A stretch of 64,000 nucleotides of DNA, taken from contig WBMW01003835.1 of assembly GCA_013396635.1 (NCBI GenBank), forward strand, positions 186,001 through 250,000, written 5' to 3'. This document shows positions 1 to 14,020 of the stretch, piece by piece (the first letter of the stretch is position 1; each line of letters starts with the position of its first letter). This DNA comes from Penelope pileata (taxonomy: Eukaryota; Chordata; Aves; Galliformes; Cracidae). A program made the translations under genes and the position numbers. The notes under the pieces were generated by a model that ran no database searches, was not told the DNA's origin, and saw only the letters and a list, made by a program, of their open reading frames with translations.

Positions 1-2548
1 AGGTCTCATAAGTAAATCAGGGAAATTCTATTCTGCTGCACAGTTGTTTTTCACCTGAGCAATAGCACTTGTAAGCTCCTCTGAAGCTGGAAAGCTGTGT
101 GAGGTGGTGTTTAAGAAGCCATCATTAAAGTTCTTCACGTCACTTCACCAGAGGCACTTGTGTGTTACCATTCTCACTCCCCATTTCTCCTTTCAGCTAC
201 TCTGACAACAAAGACATTTCAGTCAAACAGAGAGTTTAAACAATGTACTGAAAACCTGTCATCTGACTTCCACTGTAAAATTTATGAAACTCTGTGGGCC
301 ACTTGTCCACCTAGCCCGCCATAGGAGTAGCCCCGAGCTAGCAGAGCTGAAATAGTTGAGCATGAGGCTCCGTACGAAAGCGAAAGGGTATTGGAAGTGC
401 TCAACATGCCAGTTCCATGGCTTACTTTCCTTGCCATAAGGAAGGAACAAACTAGGTCAAAATTGGGCCCTTCATTTATGAATGTTCCACCTAAAGCTCT
501 CATGAGGATGAAGCAGACAGTTAACCTCTAAGTTCATATGAGATGAAGAGGTATTCTGCTGTTCATTCATCATTCAGCTGATTGTGAGGATGTTTCCTTA
601 CAGATAACAAATGAATATTAGCTTTCAGATAGAGATTTGTCCTGTCTGGTGAGCTGTAAATAGCTTTTCTGAAAACGTAAGAAGCGTCACGAGACTGAAG
701 GGTTTGGACATGCTGAACAAAAGGTTAAGGCCATGACTTTGGGAGGAAGAACCTGTCACTCTGAAAACATGATGATGGGTCTGGGGGAAGCATGCTGAGA
801 CTTGAATCTAGGCAAGTAATACAACACTTGCTGATTTAAGAGCTTCTCAAAGAGCTGAAATATCTGCACTTCTCATGAAGCCCAGCTAGACACAGAAATC
901 ATTTAGCGGGGTATAATGAACATATATTCACCAAAGCAAGTACCACAGTTACCATCTGCATTTCTTAATGGCACTTTAATGAATGTGTCTTCTGGTCACT
1001 ACAAATGGCTACATCTCTATCTTTGACCTATTTAATATTTGTTTTTAAGATGGTGAACTGAAAAGATTGTTTCCAACCAGTCTTTAAGTAGCAAGGAGAC
1101 AGTCGTTATGGCTAGAAACACCCTGCAGTTTCAACGCAAGGTTTCACCATGTCTTTTATCTATCTTCACCAACATGTTTATCTTATTTAACACTCTTGGT
1201 TTGGTTGTCTTTTTTAAGGTTCAGCTTTTCATATGCACCAGGTATTTGACACTTAAGATTTGCTCATAAGCCAGTCAGCCTTTGTGTTTGAGTGGGTGAT
1301 CACCGGGTAAAGTCCACCTCATCTGGGGCAGCTGCAGTTTAACTCATGGCAGGCCATTTTAAGATCTCAGAGGGTTGACAGCACTTCCCCCTGAACTATC
1401 ACCACCACATTTTAGAAATCTGGGGTTGAGCTTTCAGAGATGAAGGAAACAGGGGACACTGCAAAGCTCTATTGTGGGTTTGCAAGAGGTTCAATCTCAC
1501 TGCTGCAATAATGATTACCCAGCAAGTTTGGCACGCAGAGGCTGTTATTATGCCCAGCAGAGGCACACAGTTTTTATTGGGACCAGGAACACAGAATAGA
1601 TCAAACTGGGACACGGTACGTGAATATCTGATTCTTAGTTCATTGTTATATACTATATTATGTGCACAGATAATTTTAACACAGACTGCTGTAATTTTTC
1701 TTTTTAAGAGGAAAGGCATAAGTGTCTACCCTTAACAAAACTGTCCAAGCTTGCTAGCAACTGTTCTTGTCAATCCTTGTCCAGAAAGAGCATCACAACA
1801 ACTCAATCTTGCAGAGCTCTGGTAGGAAATCCCTTACGGAAAAGGGAGCCTGCATTTCCAAGCAGAAGTGTTTGTGTACCAGTGTGAGACATAACACACA
1901 TGATCAGCCTGGCAGATAGGAGTGTATTTATTTATTCTGCACATTAATACTGTTTGTGTGCCCTTCAGCACTACACAAATTGAATTAGTTTTAAAGCAGT
2001 TATATTTTAGGAGACATTTTGTTTTCCAGGCCATGACCTTGGATTTGCAATCTAGGATATTTTTAACAGTCCTAAAAGGACTCTCAATGCCTCTGAGATT
2101 GTAGGTGAAGACAGGCATCAGAATGCCTCCCCACAATCTGTGTTCAGGATGTAGATTGGCAGTGTTGGTATTTCCTAATTTGTGAGATCACAACTTGACA
2201 ACTATGGCAGACTTGTAACGTATCCTTGGTGTGCATTTAACTGAGCTTTTAAAACAACTATTTAAAAAAGCAGGCATACCAATGAATTTCAGCCAGGGCA
2301 AGAGAGGGATGGTCCAGATAACCTCTCAGTCCTGTTACACTGGGAGGTAGAATCACTTTGACCTCTAGGTGAGTCTTCAACAGGGAAGTAGGCAGACAGG
2401 TTACATTATCCTTCGCCACTAAGCAGGAGGGAGCTTCATAAGCTCTTTCGTTGGTGGACAAGTTTGCAGCAATGAACAAGCCCTCAGGCCAGCTTCTGAT
2501 CCACCCAAGTCTGGTTTCCTCCTTATTCTGCTCCTTCTGCATCTTGCC

Positions 2549-2590
2549 TCCTGTCTCCATCTCCTGCTCTCCTGTCTCCATCTCCTGCTC
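2549..2590. repeat. Two perfect copies of a 21-bp pyrimidine-rich tandem unit
   Basis: TCCTGTCTCCATCTCCTGCTC occurs at 2549-2569 and again at 2570-2590 (one base longer than a 20-mer, so described here as TCCTGTCTCCATCTC plus CTGCTC). A diverged third unit follows up to about 2615. The surrounding 2510-2760 is strongly CT-rich on this strand. Confidence 0.9.
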
Positions 2591-5500
2591 CAGTTCCGGT
2601 CTCCATCTTGCCTCTGCCTTCCTCATCTCTGTAACACAGTGCATCCCCCAGTCCCCAACACCAGCCACACACTCCCTTCTCTCCCCTCACCAGTATGGCA
2701 ACTGATTTTCCTTTATCTTCCCTTCCTTCCCCACAGACGAAGTCTTTGTCTTTTCTCTCTTTGTGTGAGTTACTGTTCTCCATGATTTAGACTATGCAGT
2801 GGTTTTGATAAGGGGAGCCATTTCTGCTGCATCACACATGGGTAGTGAGCAGCAGCTGAGAAGCACCACCACTGACCCCAAATTTTGTACTTCTCACCAG
2901 TTACTGAAACCACAGGGCAGACTTCCATATAGCCAGCCCTGCCCCATGCCTCTCACCCTCCCTCTTCAAGTATAAAAATCTGGCTATGTACAGCTGACAG
3001 TAGCTGGGGCAGGGAAAGTGCTAGTTGGCCCCTTCAATCAGAAGATCTATCTAAGTGTAATCTTGCCAAACTTAGTGGGTTTTTTTTCAGACACTTTTTG
3101 ACACGTGCACAATAGCATCAGCCAGCTGCTAGTGCTGTTAAGCACTCTCTTTGCCCTGAGGAACAGAGGTTAAAGACTTGGCCAAACACTGGTGGAGATG
3201 CAAAGGTAGGGAACTGCAAGCTCCTGCCTTCATTTTTGAAAGTCTAATGTAAACAGCTCATGGCACCTGGAGGCTGGTGGGATGACCCAGGAGTCAAGAG
3301 GAGGAATTTAGGTCAGTTTACAACTCTTATTTTCTATTTGTTTTCTAGCCACTGTTTTCAACTTAAGTGACCACTGTTTTGGGTCAAACAATCACATGTA
3401 AAAGATACACCTAAACCAATCTTTGATTATGCCTGAAGAGCTGCATGTAAGCAAGCTGTTCAGCCTCTCCGCTCCCAGCATCACTTCTGTCAGACTGAGG
3501 GATCCCAGGCTTGACAATGCAGATTAATTAGAAGTGGCGAGGGAAGGGGAGCAAAAGAAAATACAACAACCTAACACAATCTATCAGCTGTCAATCTTCC
3601 TTAAATTTCACAGAGACAGCACAAGGGTACACACCCAATTTTAAAAAAAAAGAACTCCTCTGCAGATCCCGTTATGTTTTGCATGCATGTGGGATACAGC
3701 CCATGCTAGGCTACTTCTGCTGCAAGCTAAAGAGCGTTGTAAAGGAGATGGCAAAGGAAATGCTACAGACCAGAGGAAATGACAGCATGCATTTTGCAGA
3801 TAGTGTTCTTGCCTCTGTATCATCATTAATTTAACATCCTTGTAGAAGCTGCCTGGTCTCTGTGTTAATGAGGTCTCTCCCCGTCAGATGACATGGAAAA
3901 ATCACTGGCTCCGGCCCCTGGAGGTCACCAATAATCCCACAGCACTTCTCAAAACAATGAAATCTTAAACCCTGTGTCACTGGCAAATTGGCTTTATCTG
4001 CCCAAAATTTAAGAAAATCAAACAGCAGCCATCATTTTAACAAGTTTGCCCCTCCCAGACCTCGATGGTCAGGGTCACTGTTAACAAGTGATCAATTAGC
4101 CTGCTTAAAAGCACTGATAACAACATTTCTGTGTCAGAGCGATTTGAAGGGCTGGCTGGCAGGACCTAATCTCCTCTTTCCTCATGGCAATCATTTCTGA
4201 AAACTAAACAGCTCGCCGTCTGGATGATGGCATTAAAATTCCTCTCCAGATTTATTTTCAAGATGTCCTCGAAGAAACAAGGTGGACTTCTAAGGCCTGC
4301 GAGGCCTAGCAGCAGGCCTTGCACAGGCACCCAGCCCCTCCTGCCCATGCTGGAGGCCTCAGGACTCTGCTGATCAGTCCCAACAGGGTTCGAGTTCAGA
4401 AGACACAGATGCAAATCACCCTTTTCTGTGAAAGATGGAATAAATTGCTAATGCTTCTTTTGGCACATGGGTTTGTTTGCAATAGCGCTTGCAGCCCCAA
4501 GTGTCTCTGTGATCAGGACTGCTTATTCCCTGCATTGGTGGTGTTTCCATTCCTATCAGACTCTTCTTGCCCTATCAGTCCCAGGATTTCAGTCAACATA
4601 GCTTGTGGGTTCCACTTCATTTACATAGGCATCGGCTTGGTATTCCTCTCTGACTTCTTAGAGCAGGGATATGAAGGCTAATTTTGTCATGGTATGAGAA
4701 ATACAGATGCTATCTCTACAATTCTGGCTGCAGCCAGATGAAGAGGGTCTAAACTCATACCTGTGGGTTCTGGGCTGTTCTCACGCTTCATGGCAGCCTA
4801 GGCAAATTGCATCTGGCATGGGAACGATGTACCTCATCATGTTTGCTCCCCTTTACACAAGCCCCTGCCTCATCACTAGAGCAGCAGGCTGCTAATGCAG
4901 GAAGCTGTTGTGTACTCTCTCAGTATTTGCCCTCGGTGTCCTCCAGCATGAACAGTCAGACAGAGGCCGTGCTTAGGGCTGGATTTATTTGTGCCCTAGC
5001 TGTGGAATTCCCAGGGGCAGATATCCTCCCCTATCCAGAGCATGTCTGGAGCAAGTGGGCCTCTTTGTGAGCCCACACAGCCACATACGCATTGCAACCC
5101 CAGCTACAAGGCTGGGACCCTGTTTTTGCCTTGCACTGTAAAACACTGCATGCAATTCCTGTCCTCACAACACAGCACAATGCCTCTTAATCACTCAAAT
5201 TCCTGGGGTCTGTTATTTGAGTTTTCATAAAGGAAAATTGCACTTTTTTCTATTAGACTTTCTGTTCAAACATGCAGGTTGTCATGCAAAAAGGCTAAGA
5301 AACAACCAGTGGCCCCATAAGATCATCAGCTGACGTGGCTCATAACCAAGTTGAGGACAAAGAGCAAAAAGGCTGGCACAGGTGAAGCTATGCCGTGACT
5401 TAGCCCGAAGCTTTCAGTGCTGCAGCCTCCAAAGACAAACTGAGAGGCGAGAAGCAACTTGGAGCCTGCCATCTGCTTCAGTTCTTGGCTTGCGGCAAAG

Positions 5501-6102
5501 GTACCAGACCTACACCTAACGGTGCAAATGCCACCTCTCTGGGTGTGCTCCAACTCTTGCACAGGTCAGCACGACATGGGGACAGAAAACAAGTACTTCT
5601 CATCTTCCTTCTCTGCCTCCAGACATAGGACACTTGGCCACTCTGCAGATGATGCCATCTCTTCCTGAGCAGCCCCATGCCAAGAGCCATCCCTGCAGGC
5701 AATGATGGCATATCAAGTGTCTGAACCCTGCCTGCTGGCTTCTGTATCCCACTGCCTGTCCTTGAGCTACCAGTGCACCTTAAAACAAACCTAGGCTCTA
5801 GAAATTTCTCACAAGCCCTATTTTTAACAAAAAAAATCTTCATTGGAACCAACACAATGCAATTCTAAGTCTTAATTTTGCATTCAGCTTTAAGCTTCCC
5901 TTGTGGCCCTGGAGAAGGGCTGTAAGAAGCTCAGTTTATAAAGTCTCACCCTCACAATATCAGCCTCAGAAACACAGTATTTTCTAACAAAATACAGCCA
6001 ACCAGACCAGTTCAGGCTGAGACCTACCTGGGGAAGAGACCTGAATCCATGATCTCCTTGCCAGCAAGGGTACTGAGTGGTGCCTTAACACATCAAGAAC
6101 TC

Positions 6103-6120
6103 TTTTTTTTTTTTTTTTTT
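6103..6120. repeat. T18 homopolymer
   Basis: An uninterrupted run of 18 T. No retroposon body is recognisable on either side. Confidence 0.9.
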
Positions 6121-7948
6121 AATGAGCGTTGCTATGCAATACAACAGCATCTGGTCTCCACATTCCCACTAATTCCTGCCATTTCTGAGTAATTTAAAAT
6201 AACTCCTGTTACCTCATTTTCTCCCCTTCTGCCCATTACTTGTTTTTAAATCACTGATGTCATCTCAGCTCTTTTCTTCAGTCACAGCAGAACTAGTTTC
6301 TTGCTCCCACTTCGGCTTCTCACTTTCAAGACTCTTTCAAGTCTCTTTCAAGATGCTTTCTCTGCTCCCGAAAACTTTCACTAACTTTGGTTAAGTGAGT
6401 ATCTTCTGGGGGTTCTTCTTAACACCTCAATTTTTTAAAAAACTGTTCTTTATTCTGTCCACTGTTTGCATCCGAAGAAGCACTCTTCTTTCTCAAAGCA
6501 TATTCATTTCTTTTTTTTCCTTAACGTAAGAGTAAATTGTGATTTATTCTACAAAAGCTACCCATTTTAGACATCAAGAAAGTCATTGTGCTATTGGATG
6601 CAAAAATTCATCTCTTGAAGCACCAACAAGATTGATTAGATAGTTCTGTAAGGTTTGAAGCAGAGCTAATAGCCACTCCCTATACCATGCAAATGCTGCT
6701 GTTACACTCGTCCTGAAAGAAAATAGATGTAAAGTTACAGATGTGTTAGAGACATGCCTATTCAGGTGTGGTTTGTCACACTGCTCCAACATCTGTTGTC
6801 TACTAAAGCAATTTGATGTGTATTCATGATCCCATGTGAGGGCACTGTCTATCAGCTATACAGAGCTGATCTTTTCAGCTAGCAAAGGTTTGGGGGCAGG
6901 CTTCACACCAGCCAGCTTTTCACCTACCCATGGCTCAGTGGCAAGTCAGAGCATCTTCCTCCAACTCCAAATTGATTGGAGGCCACATTTGGTTATAGAG
7001 TTAATAGCAAGAGTTTTGCTGCTCTGAGGCCTTAGCAAGACAGCTCAACAGTGGATGTAAGAGCCATCAGGATGAAATTAGGCCACTGTGCAAGCAGGAC
7101 TTTCCCAGGGACAGCACGTAATAATTGCCAAGCGCAACATGAGATCTGCCTTGATGATCTCATTGCTGAATAATTCAGTGATTCTTTTCAGTTAACTTCA
7201 AAAGGGATGAGCAATCTTGAAGGGGGGCACTGCCTTGCTGCAACCTTATAATAGAGTTATCACAGGTGTGAGGGCAGGGAAGCATGTGGAGGACTAAGCT
7301 GACAACGGCCTTTTATGTGGGAACATTAGAAATGTATCTGCGGGTCTGAGGTCATCTAACCCTCTCTTTGGAGACCTTCCTCAAAATTACTTTCTACACT
7401 GCATCTGAGAGCACTATAGACAGTTAAGCTGGCATGTGTAGCTGCTCTGATAAATGACATGAAATGTTAGAAAATAAATGCTGGCTTCTCCTTTCTAAAT
7501 TATTTTTCTCCGTTTTGTTTAAATCTTGGAAGTTATTTGATTGTTTCTTTTAGTTTCTTTTTTGGCAGCCCTGGACATTCACACAAACAGCTGCAGAGAA
7601 ATTGCAAAATAAATCCTCCCCCTTCTCTTTTATTTTCTGGTAAGCTATGTTGGGAAAATAAATATGAATGGCACAGATGTTCCATTTTTCTCTCTGCATA
7701 AAACAGTTTATGACATCTTGCAAACACTGGAAAAATATTTCTTTTAAAAAAGATTTCTCTTTCTCAAGCACACTAAATTTCAGAGATGTTTCGAGAAGCA
7801 TCCTTCAGCAAAGTCTGTTCTTTTGGATGCCTGTTTCAACTTTATTAATAACATCAGAGAAATAAACCAAATGCTTTTAAATCAATTGTACTGCTTATGA
7901 TTTGGATTTGAAAAGTCAAAGTTTTTGGTGATGCTGATCAGCTGCTAC

Positions 7949-7964
7949 AGATAGATAGATAGAT
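7949..7964. repeat. Short (GATA)n microsatellite
   Basis: Four AGAT units followed by ATATAT. It is too short to be highly variable. Confidence 0.8.
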
Positions 7965-8302
7965 ATATCTGTAGGCCCAAAGTAACAGACTTAAAGAACA
8001 GAGTTTAAAGATTCGTGATACATCAGCTACGAGAGAAGATGCTTAGCAAAGAAAGCGAAGCATTCTAAAAAATTACAAAAAAAGTTTAAAAGTAAAAAAA
8101 GCAAGTTTTTCTCTTTAATTATGTAAAAGCAAGAAATTTAGCCAAGCACTACAGTCAAATCTATAATCGATCGCACTATACTGAAAAGCCTGCAAGCAGA
8201 GAAAACAATAAGAGAACTAGATAAGGTGCCATTCATCACGAATTTCCTCTGCTGTCAGCTCACTCCACGGCTCCCATCATAAGTAATTGGACCTTTCCCT
8301 CA

Positions 8303-8500
8303 ATCACAGCCACGTGGGCTGGAAAGGACCTTGAGAGGTCAACTAGCCCATCCCTCTGCCCCAGGGCAGAATCAGCTATGCTTACTGTCACTTCTGACAG
8401 CTGCTTGTCTAACTGCTCAAAAATCCTCCAGACACCATTCCACAACATCCCTGGGTGACCTGTTCTTGTGTCATGGTCTCACTGTTAAGAAATGTTCTAC
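8303..8500 (-). mobile_element. CR1 LINE fragment, 3' end, minus orientation
   Basis: The plus strand reads as the complement of a CR1 3' region: GGGCTGGAAAGGACCTTGAG, AGGTCAACTAGCCCATCCC, and later CCCTGGGTGACCTGTTCTTG followed by TCTCACTGTTAAGAAATGTT. These correspond to the usual 'ggttggaagggacct ... cctgggcaacctgttcca ... ctcacagtgaagaat' order of avian CR1. The terminal octamers have decayed. It is a 5'-truncated, dead copy. Confidence 0.85.
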
Positions 8501-11500
8501 ACCATTCGTTGTTTTCTCTTTGCAACGAGTTTGTAGGTTTTAGAAAGCATACAGGCAGACCCTTTTTCTATCAAAGACAACCACAAGATTTCAATATCAG
8601 GAGCATGAAGTAGCCCTGCAGTGTTCACAGCACGTAGAAAGCATCTACACTGTGAGTGCCTCTCCAATCATTTCTAGCTGGAAAGTGAGCAGTGCTTCAC
8701 GCTTTAGATCCAGCCTGAATCAATCCTGATACTACCATGGTACTCACAGCTTATAAGAAACTTTTTAAGGAAAATTCTATTCTCACCTAATAATCATAAA
8801 TCAGAGTAATTGCCATCAGTGCAATAGTGCTGAATCTACTACAGTGAAAGCTAAAATACAGTTCAACTTACTGTCACTACAGTGATAGCAAAGAAAAACA
8901 AGACAAATCCTTAAAGACAATCTTTAATTAGTTAAAAATTACTTAGAGGAATCAAGAAACTCACTGTTAAAACATAGTTCTGGTTTCCTTATGAAAGATG
9001 GAGAGAGAAAGGAAACGCAAGAGGAAGAATCACAACAAAAAAAAAGGAGAAAAAAAGGTGATAAAGTTTCTCAAAATGGCTTATTCTTTTAGCCAACTGC
9101 TGATTATAAAACTAGTAGACCAGCGTCATGATATTATGCAAACAAGCTTCTTATTTTTCAGCTATATCTCTGGGAAAAAGAAAAAAAAAAGATGTAAGGT
9201 AGAAAAAAAATTCATTAAGACTTTCACGAGATTTAAATGTTACCATCTGCAGTATAAATTGGGGTCACCCACAATCATGATTCACCAGCAAACAAGGCAA
9301 GAAAAAAAGGAAAATGTAATCAAGCAACCATAGAGTCCTGATTCATGGTCTGTGCTATTTGGTTCTGCCAAAGGCTTCTTGTGGGAGCATTTCACTTCTC
9401 TATACTCAGCTTCTTCCATCTGCAACATGGGAGTGATACCTCATGCTGGGAGACTTGCTTCGCACACTTGTGAAGCAGAAAGACTCCCTCGTGCAGCAGT
9501 GCAAATGGCCATTTACTAACTATTAGTCCTATTATAAAATAGAAACAATTCAACTATTTCTATCATTTGATCCACCTCCAAAAAGATCTCATTCAACCAT
9601 GAGACGATCCCGTATATCCAGAATTTAGCCTTAATAATTCTTTGCATTTGAAAATAATCTCTTTTCACTTGAGACTCCAATTAGTCTGAAAGCCTTCAAT
9701 GGCACTCCATAAATGAACAGCGTGTGATTGATTTGTGCCTGTCTTTTGAGCCAGCAACAGGACTATTCTTTTTCTAAGCCTGACCACTTATAAACTTGCT
9801 TATTACTTTTGCAGATGCCTACAACGACTGATGCAAATATTTCAAACAGCAGAAGATGAGACCAGATGAAACTGAACAAGTGAGGGATTTTTGTTCAAGC
9901 CCAATCCTCAGACTGAAACCCTGATAGAAACAGATTACAGCAAAAGATAAGGTTTTCATCAGCCCAGAGAAAAGAAACCACCAAAGCCATCAGAGCATAA
10001 AATAATTGTAAACCAGTGTGAAAAAAATCTTTTGGATACACTGAGGACTGTTTGTAATCCACTTTTTATTTACTTTGGCGTTAGAAAGCTATTACAACTC
10101 AATGGAATTTAGACCTATCAACAAAGGAGGGCTTAGGCACATAAACTGCATCCCCAGAACCACAGATCAGTCACCCGTGGAGGTGCCTAAGCTTCAACAG
10201 CCCCACTGTTTCTAACCTCACCTTTCCCCAAGAGTCCATAAATACACTTGGGTGTTACATCCTTGACAGAACCAACCTGTGTTCCCTCTACCTCACACCT
10301 AGGTTCTTCCATCTATTGAAATAATAAGGTTGAGCAGTTTTGGAACAAGCCACACAAAGGGCAATAGCAAATTTATTTATTTTTAAACAGCCACCTCAAT
10401 TTCCCATTCCATTTTACATGAAAAATTTAATAAAAATTGCAATGTTCTTGCATACAGCGTTACTTCATCAACGCATCCTGTGAACATTATGATGATATAT
10501 GTTCCTGCCGTCCTTTCACAAATGACCAATGCTACTCACAGAACTGTGAAAGTGTGGGCATCCACATAAGGAGTAGGAGAAAAGGACAAAAGTAAGAAGA
10601 AAGGACAATGCTATGAATCGCTCATTTCCATCAACAAGAGAAAGGAAAAATATATTCCATAAACATCAACTCCTAATACAAATTTTCACAAAGACAATGA
10701 TGCCAGGCTTGAAGCTGAAAGAGTGATCTGTGTGGAAATAACTCAGCTTCATATCAAACACAATTTTTATTGAAAATTCCATTTATGTTTTCACTTTCCT
10801 AAGTGATATTACACAGGAAATGCCGGTAGCTGCATGGATCTTTGGAAGAAAGATTAGATGAAATAGGTGAGGGTGTATATTTCAACAGACCAGACTTAAA
10901 ATAATAAGTATTCAAGCTTTTATGGAAGGTATGATGCCAACTTATTTTGCACCAATATTATTCTTCGTTCTGAGGCACACAGTCCTTCTCCCTTTCTTCT
11001 CGTCCCTCGTTTGAGGTGACCAGTCCGGGCCACACATTGCTCATTACAATGAATGAACAGAACCCCCATTAGCTTTTGGGTGAATTGAACAACATTTGTC
11101 AAATTACTTCTCATTTGTGTGAGACCCAGCTTAAAATGCATTGGCTCCCATTTCCTCTCAGCCTTTGAGTAATTTGAAATTAAAAACTTAAAGTTATTTT
11201 TCATGAGCTAGAACAATAGCTTTTATATCTGTTGGCACATAGAACTGACAGGGTACTGGCAACAAGGCGATTTGCAGCATGACTTGCCAATGCCTGTACG
11301 CATATTTCTAAGAATAACTCAGTGTCCAAGAATTTGGCCTGCTATATCACGAGCCAGGACTAGCTGACAGCTGTTTTAAATTACAGTGGGCTGAATGATA
11401 TTAACTTTATTGTAGTTGGACTGACGCTCTGCTTTCTCTTAATTGTCTTAATGTTCCGATTTGTCCCTTAGCCAGCAGTTGCACAGCATTTATTTATAAC

Positions 11501-13414
11501 ACTCAAGGTTTAAGTCACAAGTGACAGATTGGTTGGATTGTCTTGTACACATGGAACATGATCAAAGTAAAGGACTACACAGTTAGGGAAATTTAAGCTT
11601 CTTTGCAAGGGAGAGTCTATATGTTCAAGGCTAGGGTTTTCCTTGCATAGCAGAAAAGACTGACTCAAACAGATCTACTCTAGTTTTCCTAGAAGGAAGG
11701 CATTTATTCCCAGACTTGCACACCATTGTGAGCTACATAATCACATACTACTTCAATTTCTTCTTGAGTAATCAGGCAAAAGGTTAGCCATGGACCTGCA
11801 AACTGCCATGTACTTCAATTAATTACAAACATCAGAACTCATTAATTATATCAAGCACTAACATTTACTTATGGCCAAACCTCAAGTCCATCATAGATTA
11901 TGCTAAAATTTCCAGAGTCTTTGCTGAGACCAGAGTATAGGTGTTAAACCTGTTTGCATGTGAAGTTTGGCAGTTCATTAGAAATTTGCTATTCCTTAAG
12001 ACAAAAACAAATGGATATGGGTTTTGTTTGGTTCAGTTATCGTAATAATAATTTAAAAAATCATTTATAAGAAATAGTTAAAATTGAACACAAGATTCTG
12101 ATTCAAGGTGCAGAAGATTCTGATTCTACTGTGCTCCGCACTGGAAGGGTCCCAAGTGAGTCCACTATCCAATTTGAGGCACTCCACCTAAAGAAAGTTG
12201 CAGATAAACTTCAGTCTACAGCAAAACAATAAAAGTAACCAGTTTAAATATATGGCACGGAAAGAAACAAGGACTGCAGGAAGGTGATGGCAGAAAGGAA
12301 TATAGCACACTCATGATTTTCAACTATGTGAAAGGCTACCATATGACAGGTGAGATTAGCTCATTCTTCACTTCCAAGAGTACTTAAGATGTAGGAGGCT
12401 TAAACTGCAGCAAGAAAAATCAGACCAGACTCTTGCGAAAGGTTCTCTCATGGAAGTGTAGCAAGGCAACAGAACTGCTTGCCAGAATAACTGGGAAGTA
12501 TCCACTCCTGAAGGTTTTTAAGAGCTGTTTGATCCTACCACAGTTGGAGAGATGGGTATGGTGACCTTGAAAGGGTTCTCAACTGTCTTCTAAGATCCCA
12601 TAATCTGTAGGCTTTTCTAGTACTCCCCTAGTTTATCTGAACTTAATAGACTGGATAATAGACTTTATTACTTGCTTTTGCTACTACTTTAACATATTTG
12701 GAGTCCTTAACCTGTGTAGCAGTGTATGTAACTTGAAAGAAACCTTCCAAGTGCTTTTCTTGGTTCTGCTGAACCTATGCCATTGCAGTGGTAAGACTTC
12801 AGTGACATGCAGAAAATAATGCATAACAGTAAGCAAATAAAATACTGTACCTACAGACTGATCTCAAAGAACTCCAACCACGGGAAGTTGTGCCAGTCCC
12901 TTGCATGCCAACAGTTTGAAGGCTAAGTCCTTTATTTTGATATTTACTCAGCCCAACAAGAGAAACGAACACAAGGCAGAAGCCAAGATAGGAGGATGAG
13001 GATCTCTCTCTTCTTATTTTGAGCGTGTGGCATTGACAAAGCACTCTTCATAATGATACAGGTAAGTCTTGCATTTAGCACCACAGTCTACTTGCCTTGT
13101 TGCATACAGAGAAACCCATATAGCCTCTAGAGTATTACAGTGTTATGAGAGTGAAGAATTACCTTCCTGAAACCAAGCAAATTGATTGTACAAGATTTTG
13201 TACAAATTAATCCACTTCAATTAAAACATTGTTTCCCAAATTCAGTGCTATCAGATGTGCCATCTAAATTTTATGGAAAATCTTGCTGTAACAAAATATA
13301 ACAAAATCGTTCAGATTCCTCACGGTTCAAACTCATTGGTATCTGTGCACAGGCTGCAGACCAGCAAGTTCCAGTTCTGGAGCTGACAATCAGCTCTCCT
13401 TCCCTAACCTTTGC
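8501..13414. other. Intergenic, no gene seen; possible old CR1
   Basis: AT-rich single-copy sequence. A purine-rich stretch at 8996-9060 and 9175-9215 gives a lysine/arginine-rich open frame that is purely compositional. The stretch 11040-11530 is AT-rich with several homeodomain-like cores and is a candidate conserved element. A weak CR1-like segment is at 12430-12610. Confidence 0.7.
12430..12610 (+). mobile_element. Possible old CR1 fragment, plus orientation
   Basis: Weak resemblance to the CR1 3' end in forward orientation: CACTCCTGAAGGTTTTTAAG near 12505 resembles 'ccctggaggtgttcaag', and GGTGACCTTGAAAGGGTTCT near 12560 resembles the 'tgatctttgagggtcc' segment. It is too diverged to be sure without a repeat-library search. 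Confidence 0.4.
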
Positions 13415-14020
13415 AGAATAACAGAAAAACTTAGTTTGGAAGAGACCTCCAGAGGTCACCTCATCCAATATTCTACTCAAAACAGGACAACTTTCCATTT
13501 AGATGAGGTTGCTCTGGACATCATCCAGTCAAGTTTTGAGAGCATCCAAGGATGGAGATTTCACAGCCTCTCCGTGCAACTTGTTTCTGTGCTGACCCAC
13601 TTTTCTGGTAAATAATTTTTTTCTTTATATCTAATTTGAGTTTTCTCCGGGGCAACTCATGACTGGTACCTTTTGTCCTTTCACTTTGCACCTCCTAAAA
13701 GAACCTGGCTCCATCTAATGAAGACTTCCCCTATTAGACTATAAAAGATAATTAGCTCACATACCTGCCTTCTTTTCCTCAGGTTAAACAAACCCCAGTC
13801 CCTGAACAGCCAAAAGCTCCAGTCCCCTAGCTATCCAGGAGGCCCTCTGCTTTCTCCATTTTGTTGGCATGTTTACTATGCTGGTGGACCCAAAGCTGGA
13901 CCTAGTACACTATGTGGGATACCATAAGCACCCACTAGAAGCAAATAACACTTCCTTTGATCTGCCAGTGATATTCTCACTCATGCTGTTTAGCATACGG
14001 CTCACAAAGAAAAAAATCTT
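13415..14020 (-). mobile_element. CR1 LINE fragment, about 600 bp, minus orientation
   Basis: This is the longest CR1 copy in the window. The plus strand runs from AGTTTGGAAGAGACCTCCAG through the 'cctctccgtgcaacttgtttc' position, CTCCAGTCCCCTAGCTATCC, 'ggaggccctctgctttctcc', and GACCCAAAGCTGGACCTAGT, then GTGGGATACC. These are in the same order as the complement of the CR1 3' UTR and distal ORF2 region. It is heavily mutated and 5' truncated. A plus-strand open frame starting at 13869 is mostly antisense to this element and is not a gene. Confidence 0.85.

Larger units (their letters stand above)
1..8302. other. Intergenic, no gene seen
   Basis: No exon with convincing coding content and splice sites was found on either strand. 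Open frames are short (136 codons at most, at 2258-2668, which is antisense to a CT-rich tandem repeat). Contents: the 21-bp tandem repeat near 2549, a polypyrimidine-rich stretch at 2510-2760, T18 at 6103, the (GATA)n at 7949, and an ordered single-copy block at about 3850-4440 that could be a conserved non-coding element. Confidence 0.7.

Noticed and set aside
2258..2668. 136-codon minus-strand frame with EQEMETG repeats
   Set aside because: The repeats are the translation of the 21-bp CT-rich tandem duplication at 2549-2590, not protein repeats under selection.
8998..9333. Lysine/arginine-rich 111-codon frame
   Set aside because: It is produced by purine-rich low-complexity DNA.
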